From assembly GCA_019009955.1 (NCBI GenBank), contig CM032228.1, forward strand, positions 222,491,501 to 222,555,500: a stretch of 64,000 nt of DNA. Direction: 5' to 3'. The translations under genes were made by a program, and so were the position numbers. This document shows, one piece after another, positions 26,471 through 38,931 of this stretch. The notes beneath the pieces are model-generated. The model did no database searches. It had not been told where the DNA came from and saw only the letters and a list, made by a program, of their open reading frames with translations. Origin of the DNA: Riptortus pedestris (taxonomy: Eukaryota; Arthropoda; Insecta; Hemiptera; Alydidae). Within the stretch, counting starts at the first letter, position 1, and every line of letters begins with the position of its first letter.

Positions 26471-26765
26471 TTGTTCTTGTCAATCAAATAAAACCAATGT
26501 CATTTCTATCAGATGAATACTTTATAATTCTGAATAACACGGACACCTCTCTGACCATCTTAATAATGTTGATTCATAAATCTGATTTTATGATTGCGTG
26601 CAAGTGTGTCCCCAAGAAAGATTGAATTTTAACTCAAATTTGAGTAGGTCTGATTTATACAGAAACTCGTCGTCATAGAAAGGCATCTGAAGATTGATCA
26701 CGATTGTGAGATTGATATAATGGTTTTTGATATCCGTTCTAATAGCTCGTCTTATTTTATTTATC

Positions 26766-26917
26766 CTAATACGTTGAGGACGGCTCACGCCACCATGCAT
26801 TAGGACGGTATAGTTCTCCGCCGACGCATAGCTTCGTGGCGTGACTTTCTACTTTGTATTCTCCAGCCCGCCCGCGGGACAAAATTTGTCTACGACCTAG
26901 CGTCCTCAACGTGTTAG
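26766..26917. mobile_element. Small MITE with 17-bp terminal inverted repeats
   Basis: CTAATACGTTGAGGACG at 26766-26782 is matched at 16 of 17 bases by the reverse complement of 26901-26917. The interior of about 120 bp is GC-rich and non-coding. Superfamily is not assigned. Confidence 0.55.
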
Positions 26918-27984
26918 TTCATTGTAATTTCACCGGGCCGTCCTCGTCGAGAGACGGTGACAAAGAGAGAACCGGACATTACGAGGTGCATAGAGGTGGA
27001 GGCTATGTTAGAGGACCGTTGTAAGCTAAGAAATCTCCCTTGTTGTTCTCCTCTGGGGGTTTTAACATAGCGCTACCTTTGCTTCGAAGTTCTTGAAGGC
27101 GAGGTCCCTTTTTGACGGCTGTCGCCTTTTTTTTCTGTATCCTCTACTGAAGTGTGCTGCTCAATTAGTGCCTTTGATGGGAGAGCTGGACTAAAGTGCA
27201 GTTTAGTCCCCCCCCCCTACGCCGCCATCGCTTAAAATCACCGATGGCGTATTTGGGAAATTTTAAAGTGTTAAAAAATATAAAGTTAGAACAACAAAAC
27301 CCCCACTCTCGGTTTTAACCACCGATGGCATATTTTGGAAATTTTAAAGTGTTAAAAAAGATAAACTTAGAAAAACAAAATGGCCGCCGTCGTCATCGTG
27401 CGCCACCAAGGGGGGGGGGCTAAAATACACTTTCACCGAGAGCTGCAACAACCTGCCGAGGCACAGTCACTAGGGCAGGTCGAGGTACGTATAAGATAAG
27501 GTAGTGACATTCGCGAATAGCCAATCAGAATGCAGCAAGCCTGTACGTCACTGGGCGTCAAGATTCGGGGCAGACCAGCCGAAATACCATAAATATAAAC
27601 AGTTTTCTGATTAATTTGGCGAATAAAAAATTTTTAAAATGGTATATGTCTGTAAATGATACAAATTACTTTAGTTGAATATATTTTACTTCAAATAAAC
27701 CATGTACAAATTAGATTCCATTAAAAATAAATACATAATAGTTCCTTAAAATTGATATATGTTGGGTTACATTTAAAAATCGTAATTTTTCTACGTAATT
27801 AACACAATAAAAAAAATTTGTATATAAGATGAAATGTCCAAAACATGAAAACAGTAATGACTACTATTATACAAACAAATTAAAGTTAATAAAATTGAAA
27901 CTAACCATGCAATAAACAATTATATCCAGTTACCAAAATAAAAATGAGTAAATTATTTTAAATATCAGCAAGAAAATATAGGTA

Positions 27985-28500
27985 CTAGATTTTTAAAGGC
28001 TATCATTGGCATGTAGTCCTCCTTGTAATAAAAAGATGCTTATATTTAGAGTCACAGGGAATCCTTGGTTCCAGTAGCATCCTTGTGAAGAGAATGGCAC
28101 TGATGTTGGAGCATATGCATTGAAACCGCACTGTCCCATAGAATAAATAACTGTGAAGGAAACATGTAATATCATTAATGATGGAGCATGGGAAATAAAC
28201 TCCTATAGTGCTCTATAGGATACACTACAAGAAAATAATTATTTTTCTTACATTTTAAATCTTACCTTTTTAAAAGTTATCATTTGCATGTAGTCTGTCT
28301 TGTCCGAAACAGTTGCTGCTTATATATTTGGAGTGTATGCATTGAAACCGCACTGTCCCATAGAATAAATAACTGTGAAGGAAACATGTAATATCATTAA
28401 TGATGGAGCATGGGAAATAAACTCCTATACAACACTACATGAAGATAATTCTGTTTCTTATATTTTAAATCTTACCCTTTTTAAAAGCTGACATTTGCAT
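27985..28500 (-). repeat. Three-fold local duplication around the THAP exon end
   Basis: A segment with TTTGCATGTAG next to TTTTTAAA occurs near 27990-28015, 28265-28300 and 28480-28505. A longer stretch including ATTGAAACCGCACTGTCCCA is shared by about 28110-28265 and 28335-28485. The arrays lie directly downstream of the THAP exon, and the duplicated units include its last codons and donor. Confidence 0.7.
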
Positions 28501-28725
28501 GTAGCCTAACAATTCTGCTTGTAAATTCCTTTCGTAATCACTATCGCTGAAATGTTCTGAACAAACCCGAGCAATATCAGGATTAAATTTCAAATCTCCT
28601 CGTCTACACAGGACTATCCACTGTTTCTTAATTTCTGGGTTTTTCGGGAATCGGTGATAAGATACAGACTTGCCTGATTTCCTAGAGTTGTTGGAACATG
28701 TTGCCACAGCACACTCACTCGGCAT
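28476..28725 (-). CDS. THAP zinc-finger domain, first coding exon of an incomplete or broken gene
   Basis: The start is MPSECAVATCSNNSRKSGKS, followed by VSYHRFPKNPEIKKQWIVLC and ARVCSEHFSDSDY. This fits the C2CH THAP pattern: C5, C10, then a C..H pair in CSEHF, with the W and the FP in place. THAP domains bind DNA and occur in transcription factors and in P-element-type transposases. The exon ends AAAAAGG|GTAAGA, just before the place where the family's AVPT motif would come from another exon. No later exon was found. Instead, the sequence around its 3' end is repeated twice more at lower coordinates. It could be a live gene with a distant exon 2, or a transposase remnant. Confidence 0.65.
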
Positions 28726-28821
28726 TTTGCAAAAAAATCACTTATAACAATAGAAAATAAAAGAATTCACTAAAAAAACAACGATGCTCACGATGTAAAC
28801 AAAGCTGAAAGTGACGCCTTG

Positions 28822-28829
28822 TGACGTCA
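28822..28829. promoter_or_regulatory. CRE-like TGACGTCA upstream of the THAP exon
   Basis: A perfect palindromic TGACGTCA about 100 bases upstream of the THAP start codon (minus strand), in CpG-rich sequence. The motif is that of CREB/ATF factors; its function here is inferred only from position. Confidence 0.4.
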
Positions 28830-29289
28830 TGCGCCAAAATTTACGATCTGCGCACCTGCCGAATGGCACCCCCCTGTCAGATAACAGCACTACTGCAGTC
28901 GACGGAGGCGCTGTATTCATCGGAGTGTTCCACGTTGGGCTCTAGCCGCCTTGCGACTGCGTGGAGATGAAGGTCTACGTATCCATCGTCGGCTCTTGAC
29001 ACGAGAGAAGTGGTCTCTGCTCGCTAAGCGGAATTGGAGGAAGCGTGAAGCTCAAAACGGTTCCGCACTCTGTCGCGGTCAAGCACTCACCTCCCCATTC
29101 AGTTGCCGGTAGCAAGTAGTCCCTGGCCATGCGCCACTGTAAGCTCTCTGCGTGTGCTGGTCTTAGGGTCTGAGATCCGCCTAGTGCCGGTGGTTCTCTG
29201 TGTGGAGCGTAGACCATACTTCTGCAGGCTCTTTTCATCGTCGATGTTAGGTAGCTGTGGCTCTCCTTCCTTGCTGCTAGATCGAAGTA

Positions 29290-29455
29290 ATTGGGTGCCG
29301 TCCGAGGTATTTGCCTGTCATCGCCATCGCAGGTGTACGCGGTAGAAGCAATCGGTAGGTTTGGAGGATCCGATAGGTGAGATAGAATACCGATGCACCT
29401 TTGCCCTCTGGCAAGGGATAAACGCCTTAGCCCATGTTCCGACATCTGTGTTCAT
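29290..29455 (-). pseudogene. Gypsy-type LTR retrotransposon integrase relic
   Basis: Read on the minus strand from about 29450, the frame gives DVGTWAKAFIPCQRAKVHRY and then SPIGS. This matches the end of the integrase HHCC zinc finger of Gypsy elements (W..SC..CQR.KV.RH...P.G). The match fades after about 50 codons and the frame meets stops. An open frame overlaps it (29445-28975, 156 codons) but resembles nothing known. Confidence 0.55.
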
Positions 29456-30277
29456 TTGGGGTCAAAAATAACACGTGGCTACGAATTTTCTTGTGGTCTC
29501 AGTGTTAGTTTTTACTTCTACTTTTTACTTTTTTGTGTGGTGACTCGTGCCAAGAAAATATGAAGATTAATCTACTAAAATACGTTTTCTGTTGTCCTCC
29601 TTATAAAGAGGAGTGAAAGTGTAAACTGTCTAAGATTAGGCCCTTTGCCTCCTAGAGACACATTTTATTTTTTCGCGTTTCAGACTATTCTAAGACTGAC
29701 CTCAAATTTGAATATTTTGCATGGCTGTTTCTTACATAATCATTTAAAAACGTTTCAGATTCAAGGCACTTTTATATTTCTGAGCCAGCTATCGCAAGGT
29801 ACAACATTTGGGCTCCCAGATTAAGTTATGGTGGACAATAACTCTGGTTGGTGTCTCCAGATATCTTTAAATCATCATATAACATGTGTATTTCCTATGT
29901 CTTTTCCAATTCCATTATAAAATAACTTCAAAAATTATAAAATCTAGAAAGAGGATATTAAACTAGTTCTTTTATTTTGAAATAAAAACCTTTGAAGCAG
30001 TTATTTATTTTGAAGGAGCATGATAAAGTAAATTTAGACAATAAACCTCAATAGTTACGCTTTTGAAATTTTTAAATAAATAAGTTCTTCTGGAATGAAT
30101 ATGACACTCTGCGGAAAATATGTTAGAATAATCTAGGGATGAAGTCCACCTCTTTCAGTGTAGAAAGGAGCTTACTACAGATTCTGTGTACTTTGAAAAT
30201 TAAAGTGCTCGTAAAGTAGAAACTTCGTTAACCCAATTATGGGGAAGGTAGAAAACTGTTTTCTATAGCCCCTTTGA

Positions 30278-30423
30278 CCAATCAGATCCCTCCCTTTGAT
30301 ATTATTACCGGAAAATTGAGCAAAATGCAATATGGCTGCCACAACTCGGTCTGTGGCTGGAGTGTGTGAATACTCGGCAGGCCTGGAGCGTTAACTTATG
30401 AAGTGATAGTATTTTAACTAGAA
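30278..30423 (+). promoter_or_regulatory. Candidate promoter and noncoding first exon of the ZIP gene
   Basis: The ZIP start codon sits two bases after a 3' splice site, so an upstream exon must exist. Here a CCAAT box (30278-30282) is followed by CAATATGGCTGCC (30328-30340, YY1-like), a locally GC-richer stretch and a strong donor GAA|GTAAGT at 30424. This is inference: another exon could serve, and the intron would be 10.9 kb. Confidence 0.38.
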
Positions 30424-32289
30424 GTAAGTAAACTTTTGCTTTTATTTGATATCACTTGTTTATTTTATTTATCAGTTATTATGAACTTTTGTGAGGTTTA
30501 CTTTGATTTTGTATAAATTAAGTATTTGAGGTTTCGGCGAGTGAAATAATTAGTAAATAAACTTGTTGCTCCGAAAACTTGAGTTAATATTTATGCTGGA
30601 ATTCAGATCTGCAATTTCACCTTCTCCTCCAGTATAACTTTCTGGAATGAGGTCGTGTGTATCCTTATATGGTTACTTCTCATATATTTAGAGAAACTTA
30701 AACTGTATATCTACATTTACACCGTTTTATTATGCAGGTATAATGACACCTAATATGTTGTCTCTGAGTGACTGAAGTGTGTTCAATAATGCAACTCAAG
30801 TTTTATATTGGCTATTTATGATTACAGTGAAATTAATAAATGTTAATCCTGTTTTATACTGACAATAATATAGAAAAAACCTGGCGTATTTATAAATTCC
30901 AGAAATATATTTCTGTATGTTGTCTTCATATTTGCTCTCGTTTAAGTGTGTATTTCTAACAACTATTATCATCACAGATTGTGTTGATTCAAATCATGTA
31001 TTTTTAAATCTAAAATAATATGACTAATAAATTCAATTTTATTCTCTTAAATAAACCTCTTTTTGTGCTAACTTCAAAATACATTAGACATTGTTTACAT
31101 CACTAATCTTATTACTTCTTAAGGTAAAGACCTGAAGGAAAGTGTTAGAAGTAACCTTTTGGGGAAATTTTTACGTAGTGGAAGAGAATTGTTTGACGAA
31201 TTAAGCTCCATTCAGATTCTTAATTAAAGAATAGTCCCTCAGAGCACAATTTTATTTTAGTATTCTAGTCCATTAACTCTTTGAATGTGCCATGGGGGCA
31301 ATTGACTCCCTATAAGACTTGTCCTTTGCGAGGCATATTGTATTTTTCTCATAGTATGAATCAGAATTTTTTAGTTAGGAATACAATAATTTTTGGGCAG
31401 CAGTGTAAATGTTCTGTTCTATTTAATAACACAATAAAACAAAACTTATGTGGTCAATTAACTCAGTGATGGAGTACAGTTATATTTTTATTTCATAATG
31501 AGGCACGGAGTCACCACATGGTCTCCACTCATCCATTGGTAGCCAGTTTAGACATTTCAACAGCCATTTTCAGACACAATAATGCTTTATTATCAGTATT
31601 TGCTTGCAAAGTCCAATAGAGAGATATTTTGTGAGCTGAATTTTCGTAGTTGGCGTTTAGGAGATTTAGCTGTCCTAGGACAACCAATCTCCTGAGAATA
31701 ACAAAAGTTCCACAGATTTTTCAATATAACAAAAACCTTCCAGAAACCTGTCAATATTTAATTCAAACTAATATAATATATGTTTCTACTTATTTATAAT
31801 TTATTTCAAATTTAAACAATAATTGGACATGATTATAAAGGATTATTAGCCTAGCTCTGTGATATTTCCTAACATGTTCACAAATTTAAAAGGAATTCCT
31901 GAAATATAATAACTTGGATGAGCTGAGGAAGAAAAATATACCATGAGCAATATTCAAGGGGCCAATTGAGATAATGACACAGTAAACATGAATATCTACA
32001 TGACATCAAGCAATACCATACTGAATGTTTGAAAACATTCAGGAATCAGGTCTGCAGGCAACATTTTAATAATGAATTATTTAATTAAATTTACATGTTT
32101 CACTCTTCTAATCCCTTCCTCCACACATACACCACCCTAATAATTTTTAAAATTTGTTATCGAAACAATTATATTCTTCATTGTTAGTTTGACCTAACAA
32201 TATGATTTATAACTTTTAGATTTGCTAGTGCCAATTTTTGAATTTATCCATTTCAGGGTTCACCGCCACATTTTTTATAGCTTATATTG

Positions 32290-32450
32290 TTATCTGTCCA
32301 GGCCCCGATATTGCTTCTAAATCTCGTTTTAGAATGTTACCAGCCTTTTGCAAGAGGCTCTCTAGATTAAATTTAGGTTTGACCATCACTTCTGATGCAT
32401 TTAGAACCCCACCCTTAAACTCTGCCCCATGGTTGGAGTGAGTACATTTT
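32290..32450 (-). other. Unrecognised protein-like open stretch
   Basis: On the minus strand about 53 codons read HGAEFKGGVLNASEV, KPKFNLESLLQKAGNIL and KRDLEAISGPGQITI before a stop. The composition looks coding, but no family is recognised and there is no start codon context. It may be a decayed exon or element fragment. Confidence 0.25.
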
Positions 32451-34039
32451 TGTGCGGGTCTATAGTATCTGTAGTTCAGTTGGCAGAGTACTGGGCTAGA
32501 TATTTAAGATTACTTGTAGGTGTGAAAAACATTTCTTCTCTCAAATAAAACAATTAAATTATTAAAAATTATTCATTTCTAGTTAAGTTTTTTTTTTATA
32601 CAAAATATATCCACTGGCAAAACATTTTTACTCTAGATAATGTAATTCAACAAATATATTATTTTATGGGAAGGTGTCATTGAAATATATGTGTAGGGAA
32701 CTAAATACAAAATATAAATTCTTGAAAGTCTTAGCTATTATTGGAGAATTATAAATAATAAAATATTTTTAGATGTTTTATAGCATTAAACACTATATAT
32801 TTTGGAATACAGTAAAAATATCAAAAGAAATTACTTAATAAAATATATTTGAAAACTAATTTTGCTATATCTCAGTCCGAGTTTGGCTTTGAAGAGTTCA
32901 ATTTAATTCTTATGTGAAGGTGATAGACCATTCATTTATTATACAACTCATTTTCAAACTAATATTAGTTATCAGTTTTATTTTATTTTTTATTATTCCT
33001 CTCGTTCTAAAATATAAACTCAAAAGTATTTGTTGTATAATTATTTGCTAAAATAAAATCCACACAGTTTCATAAATAATATTTTTTGTTTACTGTTTTC
33101 CTCATTCTTCTGATTCATTTGTTTTCCTATGACTATGTCTAAAATGTTTGTGATTCCTTTAATGATACTGTATATCAATCATAAGTTGATGTATAAATCT
33201 AATAAGGGGTTCAACTGAAGAATCTGTCAATTGACTGATTGATTAGATTTACTCAGCTCTTAAAAGACCCTCTACTCTAGTCATGTTAACATTAAATGTT
33301 TCTTGCATTGATCACCTATCATTTTTATTTCAAACCCATTTATAATTATTGATTATTTTCAAGTGAAATCTTCCATACTTTCTTTAGTTTATTTTTAACA
33401 TTTAGGTTTTTAAATAGTTTGTATGCATTAGGCTCTTCTTAGATTTTTGAACTCATGTAAATGTTTCTTATAAGATTATCATAGTTGTTTCTTATTTAAT
33501 TAGTATTCTAGTTAAAAACGTTTTTTTTTTTAACTGTCATAAATTAAAATACTAAATGATCATTGGAAATTAAACTTAAATTTTGTTAAATTCAATTATA
33601 GTTTTTAGTCAAAGTAACTTTTTATGAATTTAAGTTAGCATATCACCTCCTTTTACTGGAGTCTTTTGTATCGATTCATTTATGCAGTTCAAGTTTATTT
33701 AGAACGGAGTGGTGTTTCATTCCCTTATCTTATTTTTATGCATTATTTTTTTATATTCTGTCCTTAAAAAACTGTCTAAGTTCTTCACTGCCTGAGTTGT
33801 GGGTTTGTCTCCTTGGAAGTGGTATTATTTGATGATGGGGAGTTGAAATAAGCTCCTTAAACCATGAATTAAACTAGTAATCTATTTTTTCCCTGGCAAA
33901 ACAAATATCTTTTTTTCTAATATAAAAGTACTTAAAACATAGTTATTAAATTGATAGAATATTTGGTCAATGATAACATATATATATCAATATTAATTAG
34001 TTGGTGTAACTGATGAAACAAGTAGCTTCTGACAGTGCC

Positions 34040-34135
34040 AGTGGCTCATATCTATGACCCATAGTTTAAAGGTTAGCTAGGGAATGACCCGGGTTCATGT
34101 CCCAGCCGATCCAAAGATTTCTATGGAATATAAAA
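34040..34135 (+). repeat. tRNA-like SINE fragment
   Basis: GTGGCTCATATCTATGACCC followed by GGGTTCATGTCCCAGCC gives an A-box-like head and a B box. The rest is not recognised. It is not a tRNA gene: no cloverleaf closes. Confidence 0.4.
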
Positions 34136-35136
34136 ATAGTAAATACATAATAGGGGTGAGTTGAAACTTTATACTTCCTGAAATTTAGCAGTTTTCTAAT
34201 TATTTATTAAGGAACAAAATATTGGAATCATCAGAGCTTTTAACCAAATAGTAAAATTTTGATCATTAACGAAATTGTTTTGTTTGTAATTTTGCTCTTT
34301 AAAAATACTTTTTCATTTTCTAAGTAATTAACCTTCAAATTTGTATTATGCACCTTTTGTCTACTAGGAATAATAACATTAAATAAAATCCTCTATAAAC
34401 TAATGTTTTCGCAAACTTCAGTAAATAATAAAAGAAAAAAAGATTATGTAAAGAGCAATCTATCTATATATCTTATGCTTTTAATTTTCATTTTTTTATA
34501 CTATTTGTTATAAAAAATATTTATATTTATAGACTTTTTAAAACTTTAAACTTTTTAATTAATAATTTTTATTTGTTAACATGTACAATTAGTAATTTAC
34601 TTTAAGTGTTAAGGGAGATTTGTGTGTGTTTAATTAAATGAAATGTTTTTTATATAATTATTTATTTTAATTTGCAACTTTGTTACTATGAAGTGTATTG
34701 CTTATCATTAATACATATTTTTATATTGTGAATGTTAATAAATCATTATTCATTTGTTATACAAATAAATATAAAGGCTTTTTAGTAATGAAACAAATAA
34801 TGCAAAATTATTGATTAAAATTTAATTTAAACTTAACCCTAGAATGTCAATTTTCTGCTTTTAGTTTATTTGGTTTATGAGTATTCCCTACTAGTTAAAA
34901 TTGTTGTGATAGTTCTAAAAGTTTGAATCACCTACTTACTTTAGTGTCTTTATCATCTTCATTTTGGAGTTCAGAAAAATTGTTTTGACCTTAAAATCTA
35001 AAACATTTATTATTTGTTCAGTTAGAAAAATATAATGTATTTTTTAAATGTTTATAGTCAGCTTATCACTGCTATTTTACATACACCATCACTGTTTATT
35101 ATATTAAAAATAAAACTGTGGACTTTAAAAAAAAAA

Positions 35137-35346
35137 CTACTTTTTTTTTAAATTGTGAAAATTACTATGAATAAATATATATTGCCGATTGAGCGAGGAA
35201 ATAGTGCTGCCAACAGGCAGTGTACTAACTTGTTTTAGTTGGGCTCCAGTAAAAGTTGCAATTTTTTTTAATAAATCGCAATGATTGGAAGCTGTCATTC
35301 TATGAATAATGGGAATGTCTATTAATGCTGTATGTTTGTCAGCCAT
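35137..35346 (-). other. Unrecognised 69-codon open frame
   Basis: MADKHTALIDIPIIHRMTAS, then HCDLLKKIATFTGAQLKQVS and VGSTISSLNRQYIF. It is less AT-biased than its surroundings and looks protein-like up to about residue 58. No family is recognised and no partner exon found. Confidence 0.25.
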
Positions 35347-35379
35347 GTGACATATCAGGTTTTGTATTTATACCAAATA

Positions 35380-35390
<11 letters not shown>

Positions 35391-35441
<51 letters not shown>
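35391..35441. repeat. (TA)n microsatellite
   Basis: Pure TA run close to the 69-codon frame; not associated with a recognised family. Confidence 0.9.
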
Positions 35442-35448
<7 letters not shown>

Positions 35449-36361
35449 ACTTCATATTGTTAAAATGAATATCTTGATTGGTATTTCTGGTATTGATTTA
35501 TTTCTTTACCTCAATGTTATTAGTACTAAGATGTATCTGTAAGTACTAACTTATATTATTTGATTCATTATATTATATTTTCAAAATCTTGGTCTATTTG
35601 AAAACATTATTTAAATGATTAAAGAACACATTACTTCTGCGGGTTCTGAAAAAATAATCCTGCTGCACTTTCATCGTCAAGTAAATTCATTTTAATATGT
35701 TTACATTGTCTAATCATTTTTATATTATAAACTGCCTAGGTTTATCTTATCTATTCAACTATTGTATCACTGTTGCAATAAATAAATTAGCAGATTTTAA
35801 AATGGCTTTGTCTGTATAGCATTACACTTATTCTGAAATAAAATTAACTACTCATTTTAATTCCTGATGCATATCAGGTACGCTGAAGCTCCATGACCCA
35901 CAGTGTGTCCACATTGTGTGCTCTGAGTATCAACAAGGACATTCATTGTCTTATATAATGCCCTACTGAAAAAACCAATATGAACTATATCACCTACAGC
36001 TATTTAATCATTGTTTTAATAATGAAAATTTTATCCTACATCCTTGTTCAGATTTCAATCTTTTTTTTAAAAAAAATGAATTCTTGCAGTCTTAGTCTCT
36101 TTTTGTGAATTATTAATTACTTTATTTCATTATTCATGTATTTATGTAGAGAACTCCTAGTTATTGTTATTTTATGTGTTCAAATTAGAGTCAAAATTTC
36201 ATTTGATTAAGTGTTACTATCTAATATATTCTAATATAAAGACTATACTGGAATCATATTTTAAATTCATTGGTCTTCTGAATATTTAGTCTATTAATTT
36301 TGTTTGTTATAATATTAAGTTAATGTACTTTGCCACCTTGAGAGCTAGCATTCAATAAAAA

Positions 36362-36364
<3 letters not shown>

Positions 36365-36423
<59 letters not shown>
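36365..36423. repeat. (TG)n(TA)n microsatellite
   Basis: About 25 TG units ending in a short TA run. Confidence 0.9.
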
Positions 36424-36427
<4 letters not shown>

Positions 36428-38894
36428 AGTATAGAGTTAGAGATATCGATCTTTTTATATCCAAGATTATTACTAAATAATATCTTAAGATTAAAATATT
36501 AAATAGATTGCATTTAATTCACAGAATTATCTAGCTCAGAATATAAGTTGTTCAGGTTTTTAGTATAAACTTTCAAAATTTATACAGTCTTGTAAACTAA
36601 ATTAGTTAAAGAGAAGACAATAACAAAATTGTGAATTTATCGGGTCCTATTTGATATACAAAAAAACGTATAAAACCTTTTTCGTTTTTATCATATAAAC
36701 ATAGACTGATAACACATCTTTATTTGATTCATAGAAACTGAGATATTAACGATCTCTATTTACTTATGACTTCATCAAAAAGTTTCAATATCTAAATTTT
36801 TTTCATTTGAATCTTAAATTACTATACAGCTATTTGATAATTTCTTTCTGAACATTGAAAACTGTAAATATATAAAGTAATTCACCTGAGTATACAAGTT
36901 TCCTGCAATAATAGTATTATTACCTGTATACGTTTAGTTGAAAAATGTGGAATAACTGTATTAAACTTAATGTTTTATATAAAATTTGGAAGTGCCTAAT
37001 AGAGAGTAATTTATTTTCATATAATGTAAATGGAGTTTTTTGAAGTAGTATACTAAAATAGTATTAGAATCTAATAGTATTAGTATTCAATAAAAATGAT
37101 TTATTTTTTATGTTATGATATGATATTTATGTTACTAAAAGTATATTGATGATTCCCATATTCATTGTTAAAATTCACACATTTCCACTTATGTTTTAGT
37201 TTGTCTGCATTCCCAAATTCACTGGTTTTTGTGATAGTCCCAATCATTTTGATTGCTTTATTGTTTTTTTTTTCTTTACCATTTGCTGTGCCAGATACTT
37301 ATATTGAATTTTTGATGTTGCTTGATATAAATATGTGTATTTATCAATGTCTATTTCTTTCATGCCTTGTGCGTTGCTGATTTTTATCTCTTTTGTCCAT
37401 CATTGAAATAGAAAAATGATGCTTTGTATGCCACTCATGGTTTTTTTCCCTTGAATCTGCTTAACAGCCTATTGTATTAAATATACTGTTATAAGTATGA
37501 TTATGATTATTAATTTATTGATAGTTGTAAAATTACGATTTTCAACCTAGAGTTGACTTTTATCATGTTGTTAATTACTCTTTCTAGTCTGATTGTTTTG
37601 TTGTAACATTCTATTATCGCCCGTGAATATTTAAACTATTTCAATCTAAATTTCAACTTAATTTTTTCTGCTGGAATTTCTCAGATCTACTTATTTCTCA
37701 CATTTTTTTTTATTTTTTGGGTACCCACCTAATAAATTTTGATGGCACATTAAGAGAGGTCAAATTCAGCCACTTCACTTAAATTAATATTCATTTAAAC
37801 TACAAAAATACATTTCATATTTAGATTATTCATATAAGGATTGTTGCAATTTAACCGAGGCTTTAAGCATATAAATACTTTTTTTTTAATTTGAGTTAGG
37901 TTTTTTAATTCTGTGTATTAATTCCTCAGTCACTAATTTTTATTTCAATTAATACTTTGGTCTATATTTGTATCATGCATCAAGTGCTTTAACAAATATT
38001 ACTGTTATTAATATTATTCTAGAGGTGTGCTATTTTATTTTTATTTGTCGAATAACTTGGTGTCCTATAAAACTGGCGGGGAAGGGGGGGGGGGTTGCAG
38101 CTGTGTATTAGAAAGTGTCTGTTGTCTCCCTCCAGTTCTCACCATTCAGCAATCCACTGTCTCAGTAGCCCCTAAGTGATAAGCCTCTTCACACCAATTT
38201 ATCTACTTCAGCCAGAGTATTTATTTAAAAGTTTTTACTTAGTCTATGTTTTATATTTAGCTACTTCATACAAAATACTTTTATTTGTTTATATTATATA
38301 AACAAGTTTGATGTTTCATTATAATATTTAAATTATGATATCTACTTGTTTAGCCCAGTTTTACTGCATAAGTGAATTTAATATATTTGTTTATTATTTA
38401 TCCCTATAATATGATTTTTTTTTTCATGATTTTTATAATCTTTTCAATTTATTTTGTTTTGTATAATATTTATTTATATACATACATATGAGAAATTGTT
38501 GTCAGCATCGCCAGATTTTTGTATTTAAATATTCTTACTAAAAACTTTGTTGGCTATGAAGGACAGCCATTTTAGTTCCTATAGGAATATATTTTATATC
38601 AGTTACAAACAAAAATTTTTAAAAATTCTTTTGACATGATCTAAGTTAGCCGTTGGTTCTTAAATGATTTTCAGTTGAATATCAGCTAACAGAAATTTCA
38701 GAAAAGAAAAAAAAATACTTGTTCTTTTTAATTAAATTCTTTTTTACCTGTTACCCAACTATTCTAATATCATTAAATAATTATAAATAGTATAATTTAT
38801 AAATCAATTATTTCAACTTTAAATAAACTAACTAAAATTACCTAACAAATAATTTACTGAAATACATTTGGATTTTTTTGCAGAGTAGGTCATG

Positions 38895-38931
<37 letters not shown>

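Larger units (their letters stand above)
26700..29500. other. GC- and CpG-rich island in AT-rich surroundings
   Basis: By eye this region is far richer in G, C and CpG than the flanks. It holds a MITE, two direct copies of a block near 27225-27300 and 27310-27385 (each containing the CACCGATGGC and GGAAATTTTAAAGTG motifs), the THAP exon and a Gypsy integrase relic. The rest is not recognised. Confidence 0.6.

Noticed and set aside
28849..28855. TGCGCAC as a metal-response element between the zinc genes
   Set aside because: The TGCRCNC core is expected by chance about once per kilobase on two strands; no cluster was seen.
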